Origin: Cryptosporangium phraense | GTDB taxonomy: Bacteria; Actinomycetota; Actinomycetes; Mycobacteriales; Cryptosporangiaceae | DNA: 64,000 nt | Assembly: GCF_006912135.1 (NCBI RefSeq) | Contig: NZ_VIRS01000003.1 | Span: forward strand, 372,001-436,000 | Reading direction: 5' to 3' | In this document: piece by piece, positions 1 to 9,726 of the stretch | Layout: every line of letters begins with the position of its first letter | How positions within the stretch are numbered: position 1 is the stretch's first letter | Made by a program: the position numbers and the translations under genes | The notes under the pieces: model-generated | The model's input: the letters and a program-made list of their open reading frames with translations, nothing else | Database searches by the model: none | What the model was told of the DNA's origin: nothing

Positions 1-563
1 AGGGCCGGCCGATCTGGAAGACGCTGCCGATCCGGGTCGGTGTGACCGCGGTGGTCGGCGTGATGCTGATCGTGTCGGCTGCGATCGTGATCTTCACCGG
101 GGATCTGGCGCAGGTGGTGGGGGACAAGATCGGGCTCGGCTCGGCCGCGGTGACGACGTGGAGCATCGCGAAGTGGCCGGTGCTGCTGGTGCTGATCAGC
201 TTGATGTTCGCGATTTTGTACTGGGCCTCCCCGAATGCGAAGACCGGCGGGTTCCGGTGGGTCAGCCCGGGCGGTCTGTTCGCGGTGGTCCTGTGGATCG
301 TCGCGTCGATCGCTTTCGCGATCTACCTGGGTAATTTTGCGAATTACAACAAGACGTACGGGACGCTGGGCGGGGTGATCGCGTTCCTGGTCTGGATGTG
401 GGTCTCGAATCTGGCGATTCTGCTCGGGGCGGAGTTGGATGCCGAGCTCGAACGTGGCCGGGCGGCGGCGGCGGGGCACGACCCGACGGACGAGCCGTTC
501 CTGGAGCTCCGGGATGACCGTAAGCTCAAGAAGGGGAGTGAGCGGGGGCTGGGCGAGCATTAG
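1..563 (+). CDS. YihY/BrkB family membrane protein, C-terminal part (5' end outside window)
   Basis: The reading frame is open from the left edge, so only the C-terminal ~186 residues are present. They hold three or four hydrophobic segments (around VVGVMLIVSAAIVIF, WPVLLVLISLMFAILYW, LFAVVLWIVASIAFAIY and GVIAFLVWMWVSNLAILLGAELDAE). The last segment, with GNFANYNKTYGTLGG before it and the GAELDAE ending, is the typical C-terminal signature of the YihY/BrkB family. These are inner-membrane proteins of uncertain function, once annotated as ribonuclease BN. A charged cytoplasmic tail of about 35 residues follows. The internal GTG at 42 is not taken as the start because the homologous sequence continues upstream of it. 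Confidence 0.85.
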   Translation, partial: GRPIWKTLPIRVGVTAVVGVMLIVSAAIVIFTGDLAQVVGDKIGLGSAAVTTWSIAKWPVLLVLISLMFAILYWASPNAKTGGFRWVSPGGLFAVVLWIVASIAFAIYLGNFANYNKTYGTLGGVIAFLVWMWVSNLAILLGAELDAELERGRAAAAGHDPTDEPFLELRDDRKLKKGSERGLGEH

Positions 564-745
564 TCGCCGTCTTTTCGCGGCCGCAGTCCGGCGCCGCCGT
601 CTCACCTCCGAGCCGGCGGCGCCGCGCTGTTCCGCCCCGCCGAGCCGTTGCCTCTGCTGTGCACCCTCCGCCGTGGTCCGGCGGCGCGGCCCGCAGTCCG
701 CACCCCCGCTGCGGCGGCGCTGTGGCGGGCGCGTTGACAACGGGG

Positions 746-1723
746 CTACGCCAGACGATCGCCCTCGCGCTGGACCAGGATCCGTACACCGTCCGCCACC
801 GCCGCATGGTGGCGGACATCCAGCCGGCGCCCCTCGATCCGGTTGGTGACGTACGCGTACGCCAGGCGACGCTCCGGGTCGGCCCAGCCGATGCAGCAAT
901 TGCTGCCGTTGTGACCGAAAGTCCGCGCCGTACTCGAAGCACCCAGCGGCCCACCCCCACCCCCACCCAACTGAAACCCCTGCGCCCAGCGGATCGGCGC
1001 CCGCGCGACCGGGTCCATCCCTCCGTCGTTGCTCGGCGTGACCGCCGCGGCCAGCGACTCCGGCCTCAGCAACTCGCCGCGCAGCAGCGCGTCGTAGAAC
1101 CCCGCCAGGCCGCGGGCGGTCGTGGAGATCCCGGCGGCCGGGATCACCGCCTGCCGGGTGGCCCGGCGGTTGACGACCCCCTCGACTAGCAGCCCCAGAG
1201 GGTGACGCACGGTGATCGGTACCTGAAGATGCCACTGATCGTCGGGGATACCGAGGTAGGCACCGGGCACACGCTCGGCCATTACGTCACGCACGGCCCG
1301 GCCGGTCACCCGCTGAACCACCTCGCCGAGGATGAACCCGAACGCGATCGGGCTGTACGCCGACACCTCGCCGGCCGGCCAGCGCGGCCGGGCCCGGGCG
1401 ATCGCGCGGACCGAGCGGTCCCAGTCGGTCATCGTCAGGGCTCCGGTGAGCGTGCCGTACAGCCCGGAGCGGTGCCGTAACACGTGCCGGATCGTGATCT
1501 CCGGCTTCCCGAACCCCGGCCAGTGCCGGACGACCGGGTCGTCGAGGTCGAGCGCCCCCGCCTCGGCCAGCTGGTAGATCAGCACGGCCAGGTACGGCTT
1601 GCTCGCCGAGAAGAGCCAGAACAGCGCGTCCGGCTCGCAGCCGTAGGCCTCGTCGATCACGACCCGGCCGTCGTGGATCACGCACAACTGCGCGGCCGCC
1701 CCGCGCGCCTCGATCAGGTCCAC
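746..1723 (-). CDS. Beta-lactamase/esterase-type serine hydrolase (325 aa)
   Basis: This is a serine hydrolase of the class C beta-lactamase/EstB/D-aminopeptidase superfamily. The SxxK motif is FSASK, with the nucleophile at about residue 39 and the lysine at 42. The late H-x-G motif appears as FGHNGSNCC near the C-terminus. The middle YxN motif is altered: the sequence reads AYSPIAFGF, with proline where asparagine is usual. The GTG at 1723 is preferred because homology begins immediately (DLIEARGAAAQLCVIHDGRVV). A longer reading would run antisense through the start of the protease gene at 1812. There is no obvious signal peptide, so the protein is probably cytoplasmic. The substrate cannot be predicted. 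Confidence 0.8.
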   Translation of the reverse strand: MDLIEARGAAAQLCVIHDGRVVIDEAYGCEPDALFWLFSASKPYLAVLIYQLAEAGALDLDDPVVRHWPGFGKPEITIRHVLRHRSGLYGTLTGALTMTDWDRSVRAIARARPRWPAGEVSAYSPIAFGFILGEVVQRVTGRAVRDVMAERVPGAYLGIPDDQWHLQVPITVRHPLGLLVEGVVNRRATRQAVIPAAGISTTARGLAGFYDALLRGELLRPESLAAAVTPSNDGGMDPVARAPIRWAQGFQLGGGGGGPLGASSTARTFGHNGSNCCIGWADPERRLAYAYVTNRIEGRRLDVRHHAAVADGVRILVQREGDRLA

Positions 1724-1811
1724 GCGCTCATCATCGTCTCGCCGACGAGCCGGAGCGCGGCTCCCGAGGGGAAACTTTTCGGCACCGTCCGGCGCACTCG
1801 GCCCTCCCGAC

Positions 1812-2789
1812 ATGGAGGGCATGCGTAACCTGCTGAACCTCCGGACCGCCTCCGCCCCGACCACCCCGGTCGCCGCGCTCGCTGCCCTCGCCGCCGCCGT
1901 CGCGGTCACCGCAGGCATCGCTGCTCCCGTCACCGAAGGCCCCGCCGACGCCCACGACGACGCTATCGTCCGCACCGCCCAGACCGTCTCCTACCAGGGC
2001 ATCTCAGTCCGCATCCCGGCCGCGGGCGAGGGCGTCCAGGCCGCCGCCGAGAGCACCTCGGGCGAGATCTCGCTGACCGTCACCCGCGCGGCCGACGGTG
2101 CGGTCGTCGTCAAGACCGACGCGCACCGTCACGCGTCGAAGCCGGCCGCGGACCGTTCCGTCGCCCAGGCCGCCGCCCCCAGCACGACCCGGACCGACTC
2201 GGCCAAGACCTGCACCGACGCGGCCTACTCGCTGTCCGGCTGGAAGCTCAACGACTTCAAGTGGTACTACAACCCGGCCGGCGCGCCGGCCGCGATCTCG
2301 ACGACCGCGGCGACCGCGATCAGCGCCGGCACCACTGCGCTGACCTCGGCCTGTGGCCAGAAGTCGCTCGGCCTGACCCCGGCCTACGTCGGCCAGACCG
2401 CCGCCACCCCGCAGGTCGGCGCGGCCGGCAACTGCACCGGCAACGACGGCCGGAACGTCATCGGCTGGGTCGCCGGCTCGGGTCGCTGGCTGGGGATGAC
2501 CTGCACGTACTTCAAGACGGTCAACGGCGTGAAGACCGCGACCGGCACCGACACCGCGCTCAACACCCAGTACAAGTTCTTCACCTCGACCGCGAACTGC
2601 AGCGGCGCGTACGACCTGCAGTCGGTGGTCCTGCACGAGCGTGGCCACTCGCTGGGCCTGAACCACGTCGACCAGACCGCCCACGCCAGCGCCGTCATGA
2701 CCCCGGCCCTGAGCGCCTGCACGATCGGCAAGCGCACGCTCGGCCTCGGCGACTACAGCGGCCTCAAGTCGATGTACGGCACGAAGTAA
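1812..2789 (+). CDS. Secreted matrixin-like zinc metalloprotease (325 aa)
   Basis: The N-terminus has a basic start followed by a long alanine-rich hydrophobic stretch (VAALAALAAAVAVTAGIAAP), which is a signal peptide, so the product is exported. The zinc motif HExxHxxGxxH reads HERGHSLGLNH at about residue 275, followed by an HVD. This fits matrixin/M10-type or related small actinobacterial metalloproteases. Its position about 50 residues from the C-terminus, with a downstream VMTP Met-turn-like segment, also fits. A propeptide-like region lies between the signal and the catalytic domain. A second ATG at 1821 is an alternative start; the GGAGGG at 1813-1818 is too close to serve it well. The substrate is unknown. 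Confidence 0.8.
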   Translation: MEGMRNLLNLRTASAPTTPVAALAALAAAVAVTAGIAAPVTEGPADAHDDAIVRTAQTVSYQGISVRIPAAGEGVQAAAESTSGEISLTVTRAADGAVVVKTDAHRHASKPAADRSVAQAAAPSTTRTDSAKTCTDAAYSLSGWKLNDFKWYYNPAGAPAAISTTAATAISAGTTALTSACGQKSLGLTPAYVGQTAATPQVGAAGNCTGNDGRNVIGWVAGSGRWLGMTCTYFKTVNGVKTATGTDTALNTQYKFFTSTANCSGAYDLQSVVLHERGHSLGLNHVDQTAHASAVMTPALSACTIGKRTLGLGDYSGLKSMYGTK

Positions 2790-2803
2790 GACCTCCCGAT
2801 CCA

Positions 2804-2845
2804 CGGCGGTCCGTCTGCGCCCCTCGCGCGGACGGGCCGCCGTTT
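2804..2845. terminator. Bidirectional terminator between convergent genes
   Basis: A long GC-rich hairpin has arms CGGCGG-T-CCGTC (2804-2815) and GGACGG-G-CCGCCG (2830-2842), followed by TTT. It lies exactly between the stop of the metalloprotease gene and the stop of lipA, and could terminate both. Confidence 0.7.
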
Positions 2846-2846
2846 C

Positions 2847-3755
2847 TCACTGACGACGGCCGGCCGCCTGGGCGAACAACCGCCCGGCCCGGTAGGACGA
2901 CCGCACCAGCGGCCCGGCCAGCACCCCCGCGAACCCCATCGCCGTAGCCTCGGCGGCCAACGAAACGAACTCCTCCGGCCGCACCCACCGCTCCACCGGA
3001 TGATGGCGCGGTGTCGGGCGCAGATACTGCGTGATCGTCACGATGTCGCAGCCCGCCTCCCGCAGATCCGCCAACGCCGACCGCACCTCGGAATCCGTCT
3101 CACCCAGGCCCAGGATCAGGTTCGACTTCGTCACCAGCCCGGCCGCCCGGGCCTGCCGGAGCACGTCCAGCGACCGCGAGTACCGGAACCCCGGACGGAT
3201 CCGCTTGAAGATCCTCGGCACCGTCTCCAGGTTGTGCGCCAGCACGTCCGGCGCGGCCTCCAGCACCTCGCCGAGCAGGTCCGGCACCAGCAGCTCGACC
3301 CGCGTGCCCGGGCTCACCACCCGGATCTGCCGGACCGTCTCCGCGTACAGCCATGCTCCGCCGTCAGGCAGATCGTCCCGGGCGACGCCGGTGACCGTCG
3401 CATACCGCAACCCCATCGCGGCGACCGATTCCGCCACCCGGCGCGGCTCATCCCGGTCGAACGCGACCGGCTTCCCCGTGTCGATCTGGCAGAAATCGCA
3501 GCGCCGGGTGCAGCGGTCGCCGCCGATGAGGAACGTCGCCTCCCGGTCCTCCCAGCACTCGTAGATGTTCGGGCACCCGGCCTCCTGGCACACCGTGTGC
3601 AGGTTCTCCCGCTCCACCAGCGCGCTGATCGCCGTGTAGGACGGCCCGGTCCGGGCCCGGACGGTCAGCCAGGGCGGCTTCCGCTCGATCGGCGTCTCCG
3701 CGTTCCGGACCTCCAGCCGGAGGAGCTTGCGCCCCTCCGGCACGACCGCGGTCAC
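2847..3755 (-). CDS. lipA: Lipoyl synthase (302 aa)
   Basis: This is a radical-SAM enzyme that inserts two sulfurs into protein-bound octanoate to make lipoyl groups. Both iron-sulfur signatures are visible: the auxiliary cluster C-x4-C-x5-C in [12 protein letters not shown], and the radical-SAM C-x3-C-x2-C in CTRRCDFC. The family motif for SAM binding and the C-terminal RSSYRAG (auxiliary cluster serine ligand) are present. Start GTG 3755 overlaps the upstream MDR stop by GTGA. It is the last gene of an operon encoding an E1/E2 complex whose E2 needs lipoylation. The arrangement resembles acetoin-dehydrogenase operons that carry their own lipoyl synthase gene (acoS). It is not next to lipB, so it may be a second, operon-dedicated copy. 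Confidence 0.93.
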   Translation of the reverse strand: MTAVVPEGRKLLRLEVRNAETPIERKPPWLTVRARTGPSYTAISALVERENLHTVCQEAGCPNIYECWEDREATFLIGGDRCTRRCDFCQIDTGKPVAFDRDEPRRVAESVAAMGLRYATVTGVARDDLPDGGAWLYAETVRQIRVVSPGTRVELLVPDLLGEVLEAAPDVLAHNLETVPRIFKRIRPGFRYSRSLDVLRQARAAGLVTKSNLILGLGETDSEVRSALADLREAGCDIVTITQYLRPTPRHHPVERWVRPEEFVSLAAEATAMGFAGVLAGPLVRSSYRAGRLFAQAAGRRQ

Positions 3756-4732
3756 GGGGTCACCAGGATCTTTCCCGCGCGCCCGCCCCGGGCCGAGTGA
3801 CGCAGCGCCTCGGCGACGTCGTCCAGCGAGTACGTCGCCTCGACCGGAACGTCGAACGCGCCGGTCGCCAGCAGCTCGAACGCGTCCTTGAACACCGCGG
3901 CCCGCTGCTCGTCGGAGCGCGCGGCCATCGACCGGGGCGTCCAGTACCCCTCCAAGCGGACGCCGTGGAACACGATCAGCTCGGCGTCGACCTGGCACGG
4001 CTCCCCGGACAGTAGCCCGTAGTTCGAGATCACCCCGCCCGGCTCGAGCGTGTGTCCCAGCCGCCCGGTGGCGGCCCCGCCCACCGCGTCCACCGCCAGC
4101 CGGGGGCGCGCGCCCCCGGTCGCGTCCAGAACCCTCTCGGTCAGGTCCGGCCCGTCCACGACCACCGGACCGCGCGCCTCGCGCAGCGAGGCCGCTGCCT
4201 TTTCCGAACGGACGACGTTGACGACGCGGTGCCCGCGGCGGTAAGCGATCGCGTCGAGGATCCGGCCGAACGCGGAGTTGGCCGCGTTCTGGACGATCCA
4301 GTCGCCCGGTCCGAGCGGGACGTGGTCTTCGAGCAGGAGCAGCACGGCCTGCGGGTTCACCAGACCCATCGCGAGCTGGTACCGGTCGACGTCCGCGGGC
4401 AGGGTCAGTGCCGCCGCGGCCGGGAGCACGCAGTAGTCCGACCACAGCCCGTCGACCCCCAGCAGCGCCACCGGGGTCCCGAGCGGCAGCACGTCGGTGG
4501 CCCCACCGGCGACCTCGCCCACGCCCTCGATGCCGGCCTTGCGGGGGAGCGGCGGCACGGTCTCGCCGTAGCCGTAGCGACCCTCGAACATCAGCAGCTC
4601 GGCCGGGTTGATCGGGGCCGCGACCAGCTTGATCAGCACCTCGCCCGGGCCGGGCTGGGGCACCGGCACGTGGTCGACCTCGGCGACCTCCCACGGGACC
4701 CCGGTCCGGCGCTGGACCACCTGGCGCATCAT
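3752..4732 (-). CDS. Zinc-independent MDR oxidoreductase, 2-enoyl thioester reductase-like (326 aa)
   Basis: This is an NADPH-dependent medium-chain dehydrogenase/reductase. The N-terminal GroES-like part contains [23 protein letters not shown], and [14 protein letters not shown] is typical of the mitochondrial enoyl reductase (ETR/MECR) branch. The Rossmann half has [13 protein letters not shown] and a C-terminal [10 protein letters not shown]. The catalytic and structural zinc cysteines of alcohol dehydrogenases are absent, so it is not a zinc ADH. Start ATG 4732 overlaps the E2 stop (ATGA) and its stop overlaps lipA (GTGA), so it is translationally coupled within the operon. It probably reduces an alpha,beta-unsaturated thioester or quinone-like intermediate of the pathway; this is inferred. 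Confidence 0.82.
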   Translation of the reverse strand: MMRQVVQRRTGVPWEVAEVDHVPVPQPGPGEVLIKLVAAPINPAELLMFEGRYGYGETVPPLPRKAGIEGVGEVAGGATDVLPLGTPVALLGVDGLWSDYCVLPAAAALTLPADVDRYQLAMGLVNPQAVLLLLEDHVPLGPGDWIVQNAANSAFGRILDAIAYRRGHRVVNVVRSEKAAASLREARGPVVVDGPDLTERVLDATGGARPRLAVDAVGGAATGRLGHTLEPGGVISNYGLLSGEPCQVDAELIVFHGVRLEGYWTPRSMAARSDEQRAAVFKDAFELLATGAFDVPVEATYSLDDVAEALRHSARGGRAGKILVTP

Positions 4733-6285
4733 CGCGCCTCCAGGCGCGCCTTGAGCGCGCCGGTGAACTTCGCCGCGGTGAGACCGTCGAGGACCCGGTG
4801 GTCGTAGGCGATCGCGATGCCCATCTGGGGCTGCACCACGATCCCGCCGTTCACGACCGCCACGCGTTCGACGACTGCTCCGACGAAGACGAGCGCGGTC
4901 TGGCCCTCGGTGACCAGGGGTACTCCGGTCTCGACGCCGTAGCGGCCGAGGTTCGAGACCGTGACCGCGGCCGGGGCCTGGTCGTCGGCGCGGAGCGTGC
5001 CGTGTTGCGCCCGGTCGGTCAGTTCGCGCAGGCGGCGGCCGATGCCGGTCACGTCGACCGGGTTGACGCCGGCGATCGTCGGGACGATCAGGCCGCGGTC
5101 GGTGGCCACGGCTACTCCGACGTTGGTGAGGTCGTAGTGCTCGAGGCCGCCGTCGTGGTAGCGGGCGTTGACCTGGGGGACCTCGCCGAGGGCGGCGGCC
5201 ACCGCGGAGATGACGAGGTCGGTGAGGGTCGCCCGGCCGTTCGGGGTCTCGCGCCGGGCAAGCAGGCCAGTGGCGTCGACCGTGATCTGCTGGACGAACT
5301 GGGGGATGTCGCGCCAGGCGCGCGAGACGCTGTCCGCCATCGCCCGGGGTACCCCGGCCAACTGCTCGAACCGCCCCCCGTCGGCCCCCACGGACCACCC
5401 ACCGCGCGCCCCGGCCGGGACGCTGTCGGCCGCGCTGCCGGCGGCCACGGTGCCGGCGGCCGCGGTCCTGCCGGCCGTTGGGTCGGCGAGCGCCGCGGGC
5501 GCGGCGGATTGCGCCGCGGTGGCGCGGGCCACGGCGAAGGCTTCGACATCGGCGATCGTGACCTGGCCCTCCGGGCCGGATCCGGCGACCCCGTCGAGGT
5601 CCACCCCGAGATCCCGAGCGACCCGCCGAGCCCGAGGCACGACCCGCCGCCGCCCCGGCCCCCCACCGTCCGATCCAGTCCCGTTCGCCGATGCTCCACC
5701 CGGCCGCAGGTCGACCCCCACCGACCCGGCACCGGCCGCCGCCGCCCCGGAACCCACTGCGGTCGGCGAGGCGCCGGCCAGCACCGCCGGCACCTCCGCA
5801 CCCGCCCCCGGCGTCCCCCCGCCGATCACACCAGCTCCCGCGCTCTGCGCACCCGCACCCGCACCCGCGCCAGGCGCGCCCGCGCTCGGCGCCCCCGCGT
5901 CCGCGCCAGGCGCGCTCGCACCCGTACCCGCGACCGCGACCGCGCCCGCGCTGGGCGGGGCCGCGACCGCCGGGGCGTCGGTCGGCGCCGGCGCGCCGGT
6001 CGCCTCCGCGGCGAGGGCGGCGTCGATCGCGGGATCGTCCACCTCTTCGCCCGGATCCGCCACCGCCGCGATCGACGTCCCGATGTCCAGCGGCTCATTG
6101 TCGGCCACCAGGATCCGCCGCAACGTCCCCGGCACCTTCGCCTCGATCTCGACCCGGTTCTTCTCGGTCTCGAGCTCGTACAGCACGTCCCCGACCTCGA
6201 ACGGCTTCCCGACCTCGACGACCCAGTTCGTGATCACACCGACCTGCATCGTCTGCCCCAACCGCGGCAAATGCAGAATATGCAT
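4729..6285 (-). CDS. Dihydrolipoamide acyltransferase (E2) of a 2-oxoacid/acetoin dehydrogenase-type complex (518 aa)
   Basis: The domain order is clear. A lipoyl domain comes first, with the modified lysine in ETEKN (Lys42). A very long Ala/Gly/Pro linker of roughly 120 residues follows ([12 protein letters not shown]-like), then a peripheral subunit-binding domain ([33 protein letters not shown]), a second Ala-rich linker and the acyltransferase domain. That domain ends in the active-site DHRVLDG. It acts in the cytoplasm as the core that moves the acyl group from E1 to CoA. The ATG at 6285 overlaps the E1beta stop by one base. There is a single lipoyl domain. The paralogue at 30545 has a much shorter linker. 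The chemical substrate of the complex is not evident. Confidence 0.92.
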   Translation of the reverse strand: MHILHLPRLGQTMQVGVITNWVVEVGKPFEVGDVLYELETEKNRVEIEAKVPGTLRRILVADNEPLDIGTSIAAVADPGEEVDDPAIDAALAAEATGAPAPTDAPAVAAPPSAGAVAVAGTGASAPGADAGAPSAGAPGAGAGAGAQSAGAGVIGGGTPGAGAEVPAVLAGASPTAVGSGAAAAGAGSVGVDLRPGGASANGTGSDGGGPGRRRVVPRARRVARDLGVDLDGVAGSGPEGQVTIADVEAFAVARATAAQSAAPAALADPTAGRTAAAGTVAAGSAADSVPAGARGGWSVGADGGRFEQLAGVPRAMADSVSRAWRDIPQFVQQITVDATGLLARRETPNGRATLTDLVISAVAAALGEVPQVNARYHDGGLEHYDLTNVGVAVATDRGLIVPTIAGVNPVDVTGIGRRLRELTDRAQHGTLRADDQAPAAVTVSNLGRYGVETGVPLVTEGQTALVFVGAVVERVAVVNGGIVVQPQMGIAIAYDHRVLDGLTAAKFTGALKARLEAR

Positions 6286-7259
6286 CAGATGATTTCCTTC
6301 ACCGCGGCGACGATGTCACTGGTCCCGGGCACGACCCGCTGCTCCAGCGCGATGCTCTGCGGCATCGGGATGTCCGGCGCCCCGACCCGCTTCACCGGCG
6401 ACTGCAGCCAGTCCCAGGCCTGCTCGGTGATCCGCGCCAGCACCTCGGACGCCGGCCCACCGGTCACCGCGGCCTCGTGCGCCAGCACGACCCGCCCGGT
6501 CTTGCGCACCGACGCCAAGATCGTGTCCATGTCGAGCGGGTTGATCCCCCGCGGGTCCACGACCTCGACCGAGATCCCGTCGGCCGCCAGCTCGGAGGCC
6601 GCCTCCAGAGCCCGCAGCACCATGTTCGACCAGGCCACGATCGTGACGTCCGACCCCGAACGCTTCACGTCCGCGACCCCGAGCGGCACCAGATGCTCCC
6701 CGGACGGCACCTCACCCGACGTGTTCGCCAGCGCCTTGTGCTCCAGGAACAGCACCGGGTTGTCGCTCCGGATCGCCGACTTCAGCAGCCCCTTCGCGTC
6801 GGCCGGCGTCGACGGCGTCACCACCTGCAGCCCGAACGCCGAGTAGAACAGCGCCTCCGGGCACTGCGAGTGCTCCGGTCCGGCCCCACCGGCCGCACCC
6901 TCGGCCGCGAAGATCACCAGCGGCACCGTGAACAGCCCACCGTGCATGTACCGCCACTTCGCGGCCTTGTTGTAGATCTCGTCCATCGCCACCGAGACGA
7001 AGTCCGCGAACTGCAGCTCGACGATCGGCCGCAGCCCGGTGATCGCCGCCCCGACCGCGGCCCCGACGATCATCGACTCGGCGATCGGGGTGTCGAACAC
7101 CCGCTTGGCACCGAACTTCTGCTGCATGCCCTGGGTCTCGCCGAACACACCGCCGGCCTCGCCGACGTCCTCGCCGAAGAAGAAGACGGTGTCGTCCCGC
7201 TCCATCTCCTCGAACAACGCCTCGTGGATCGCCTGTCCCATCGAAATTTCCCGCGTCAT
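6285..7259 (-). CDS. E1 component beta subunit, transketolase-type (324 aa)
   Basis: This is the beta subunit of a heterotetrameric thiamine-diphosphate 2-oxoacid or acetoin dehydrogenase. The sequence starts TREISMGQAIHEALFEEMERDD and has the usual GEDVGEAGGVFG, DTPIAE, ELQFADF and GAGPEHSQCPEA motifs of the transketolase pyrimidine-binding domain. The C-terminal transketolase domain (VEVVDPRGINPLDMDTI, GRVVLAHEA) follows. The length is normal for E1beta. The ATG at 7259 lies 16 bases after the E1alpha stop, and its stop shares a base with the E2 start (TGATG). It pairs with the alpha subunit at 7276. A second, diverged copy is at 31804. Confidence 0.92.
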   Translation of the reverse strand: MTREISMGQAIHEALFEEMERDDTVFFFGEDVGEAGGVFGETQGMQQKFGAKRVFDTPIAESMIVGAAVGAAITGLRPIVELQFADFVSVAMDEIYNKAAKWRYMHGGLFTVPLVIFAAEGAAGGAGPEHSQCPEALFYSAFGLQVVTPSTPADAKGLLKSAIRSDNPVLFLEHKALANTSGEVPSGEHLVPLGVADVKRSGSDVTIVAWSNMVLRALEAASELAADGISVEVVDPRGINPLDMDTILASVRKTGRVVLAHEAAVTGGPASEVLARITEQAWDWLQSPVKRVGAPDIPMPQSIALEQRVVPGTSDIVAAVKEII

Positions 7260-7275
7260 GACGCAAACCCCCGAA

Positions 7276-8229
7276 TCACGCGTAAACGCCCTGGTAGATA
7301 CGGTCGTCAGCAGGCGGCGGTGCGGCCAGAGCCAGCTCTGCCGCCGCGTCCACCTCGGCTCGGACAGAAGTGGTGATCGAGGCGAGCTGATCGGCCGAAG
7401 CCCGGCCGTCGGCAACGAGACGGTCCGCGAACAGCACGATCGGGTCCTTCTCCTTGCGGAGGCGACGCAGTTCGTCGCGGTCCCGCCAGAGCTGCGGGTC
7501 ACCCTCGTAGTGACCGCGGAAGCGGTGGGTCTTGGCTTCGATGAACGTCGGCCCGCCGCCGTTGCGGGCCCGGTCGACGGCCGTCTGCACCGCCGATTGC
7601 ACCGCCTCGACGTCCTGCCCGTCGACGGTCACCGCCGGGATCTTGTACCCCAGGGCCAGATCGGCGACGTCCTGGTTGGCCAGCATCCGCTCGTTCGCGA
7701 CGGTCGCGCCGACGCCGTTGTTCTCGCAGAGCCAGATCACCGGCAGGTTCCACAGCTTCGACGCGTTCAGCGATTCGTGCAGCGTCCCCCGGGCCGACGT
7801 GCCGTCACCGAAGAACGTCAGCACGACCTGGTCGGTGCCGCGGTACTGGGCCGAGAGGCCGGCGCCGGTCGCGATCGGGAACGACCCGCCGAGGGTCCCC
7901 GACTGCCCGAGGATCCCCAGCTCCGGCCAGGCGATGTGGACGATCCCCGCGCCCAGGCCGCCGGTCGTGCCCGCGCTGTTGGCCAGGAAGTCGCCGAACA
8001 GCTTCTCCATGCCCAGGCCCTTGGCGATCAGGTACCCGATGCCCCGGTGGGCGTAGAGCAGGTAGTCGTCCTCCCGGAGCACCGAGCACGCGCCGACCGG
8101 GATCGCCTCCTGGCCGCGTCCGGCGTGGAAGAAGCCGGAGACCAGGCCCTCGTCGATCATCCACAGGAGCTTCTGCTCCCAGACGTTGCAGCGGACCATC
8201 ATCTCGTAGAGCGCGAGACTGTCAGACAT
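7276..8229 (-). CDS. E1 component alpha subunit, thiamine-diphosphate-dependent (317 aa)
   Basis: This is the thiamine-diphosphate-binding alpha subunit of a 2-oxoacid/acetoin dehydrogenase. The ThDP motif is present as GDGTSARG followed about 25 residues later by ENNGVG. GGLGAGIVHIA and HRFRGHYEGDP are standard for the PdhA/AcoA family. The length of ~320 residues and the head of the protein (YEMMVRCNVWEQKLLWMIDEGLVSGFFHAGRGQEA) suit AcoA-like subunits, which lack the longer N-terminal extension of mitochondrial PdhA. AAGGAG lies 7 bases before ATG 8229. No dihydrolipoamide dehydrogenase (E3) gene is present anywhere in the window, so E3 must be shared with another complex. Confidence 0.92.
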   Translation of the reverse strand: MSDSLALYEMMVRCNVWEQKLLWMIDEGLVSGFFHAGRGQEAIPVGACSVLREDDYLLYAHRGIGYLIAKGLGMEKLFGDFLANSAGTTGGLGAGIVHIAWPELGILGQSGTLGGSFPIATGAGLSAQYRGTDQVVLTFFGDGTSARGTLHESLNASKLWNLPVIWLCENNGVGATVANERMLANQDVADLALGYKIPAVTVDGQDVEAVQSAVQTAVDRARNGGGPTFIEAKTHRFRGHYEGDPQLWRDRDELRRLRKEKDPIVLFADRLVADGRASADQLASITTSVRAEVDAAAELALAAPPPADDRIYQGVYA

Positions 8230-8240
8230 CGGAAACTCCT

Positions 8241-9647
8241 TCAGGACCGCTTCTCGGGGGCGATGACCTCGGCCGGCTCGGTGAGCATGGCCGGCATCTC
8301 CGGCACCGCCTGCTGAGCGAGCACCTCGCGCGGGCCGGGCCCGTGGTCGACCACCCGCTTCGACACCCGGATCTCCCGGGAGAGCGCCACCGGGATGATC
8401 GCGACCGCGAAGATCGCCGCACCGACCCAGAGGATCGGCGACAGCTGCCCGCGCCCGGTCGCCGACGCGTCGAGCCACTTGCCGCTCTCGTTCGTGATGT
8501 ACCAGCCGACCGCGACCTGCAGGCAGGCGGCGAGACCGTTCAGCGTGCCGGTGACCTCCGGACGGGCGATCCCGGCCCAGTAGCTGTTGACGTTGCCCCA
8601 GAACAGCGGGTCGCACAGGAACGCCAGCGCACCGATGGCCAGACCCCACAGCAGCCACGGCGTGCCCGGGAACAGCGCGGCCAGCGCGAAGCCGATCGCC
8701 CCGCAGAGCGGGCCGAGGATCAGCCACGGCTTGAGCCGGCCGCCGAAGAACCTGGTGACGAGCGTGCCGCTGAACAGGCCGACCGCCACCGGGACGACCG
8801 CGACCAGCGGGCTGACCCAGGCGATCAGGTCGGGGTCGACCTTCTCCAGCGTCAGCAGGCCGTACGGCATCCACGGCCCGGCCAGCCAGGTCGGCGTCGT
8901 GGCCAGCGCGGTGGCGATGGCCATCGTCACGATGCTCGGCTTGCGCAGCGCCTTCAGCACCTCGCGGAACGGCAGCTTGGCCTCGGTCTGCGCCGAGAAC
9001 CCGGCCTGGATGTGGTCGACCTCCTCGCGCGAGATCCCGCGCATCTTCTCCGGCTTGTCGGCGACCAGGAAGATCAGCCCGAGCAGTGCCGGGATGCCGA
9101 GCGCGGCGACGATCCAGAACGCGTCCCGCCACGACAGGTGGTTGGCCAGCGGCAGCGCGATCGCGGGGGAGAGCACACCGGCGATCAGCGTCGAGCTCAT
9201 CCAGGTCGCGGTGGCCCGGGCACCCAGGGCACCGGGGAACCACAGCGCCAGCAATCGTTGCGACGGCGCCCACAGGAACCCGAAGAAGATGCCGAAGACG
9301 AAGTTCCGCCACCACATCTCGGTGTACGTGTGGACGAACGCCATGCTCGCCGAGAGCACCGTGACGCCGAGCACGCAGATGATCAGCATCAGCTTGGCGC
9401 CGAGCCGGTCGGAGAGGATGCCGGCCAGCAGCAGCAGCGGGAAGTACCCGAGCAGGTACGACGCGACGACGCTGGAGATCTGCGCCGGCGTCAGGTGCAG
9501 GTCGGCCGACCAGTATGGGTTGAGCAGGCTGAACTTCGCGCTGTCGAGCCAGACCACGAAGTTGACGAACAGGACGGTGCCGAGCAGGAGGCCTCGCTTA
9601 CCAGCGAAGAGGCGCTCCGTTCTGGCGACGGGGGCGGCGAGTGACAT
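8241..9647 (-). CDS. MFS transporter, anion:cation symporter-like (468 aa)
   Basis: There are twelve predicted membrane segments. A typical MFS loop motif lies between helices 2 and 3 (GILSDRLGAKLMLI), and the N-terminal helix (GLLLGTVLFVNFVVWLDSAKFSLLNPYW) is followed by the periplasmic LTPAQISSVVASYLLGYFPLLLLAG. The pattern recalls the ACS family that imports organic acids such as hexuronates, tartrate or aromatic acids. A cytoplasmic loop follows helix 6 and the C-terminal tail is about 45 residues. It sits between the ADH/SDR and E1 genes, so it probably imports the substrate of this pathway; that link is inferred from position. ATG 9647 has GGAGCC upstream. Confidence 0.85.
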   Translation of the reverse strand: MSLAAPVARTERLFAGKRGLLLGTVLFVNFVVWLDSAKFSLLNPYWSADLHLTPAQISSVVASYLLGYFPLLLLAGILSDRLGAKLMLIICVLGVTVLSASMAFVHTYTEMWWRNFVFGIFFGFLWAPSQRLLALWFPGALGARATATWMSSTLIAGVLSPAIALPLANHLSWRDAFWIVAALGIPALLGLIFLVADKPEKMRGISREEVDHIQAGFSAQTEAKLPFREVLKALRKPSIVTMAIATALATTPTWLAGPWMPYGLLTLEKVDPDLIAWVSPLVAVVPVAVGLFSGTLVTRFFGGRLKPWLILGPLCGAIGFALAALFPGTPWLLWGLAIGALAFLCDPLFWGNVNSYWAGIARPEVTGTLNGLAACLQVAVGWYITNESGKWLDASATGRGQLSPILWVGAAIFAVAIIPVALSREIRVSKRVVDHGPGPREVLAQQAVPEMPAMLTEPAEVIAPEKRS

Positions 9648-9726
9648 GGGGGGCTCCGACTCTGACGGGCGCGACGAGGCGCGCCGGTTTGCGGGCGGCG
9701 TTGCGAGCGGGAAGGAGCGGTACTGA

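Noticed and set aside
1731-1975. Longer N-terminus for the serine hydrolase (start at 1975)
   Set aside because: It would run antisense through the signal-peptide region of the protease gene, and the extra residues lack the family's pattern; GTG 1723 fits better.
4798-6846. Long plus-strand open frames antisense to the E2 and E1beta genes
   Set aside because: These are compositional shadows of high-GC coding DNA; the minus-strand products have clear domains and conserved junctions.
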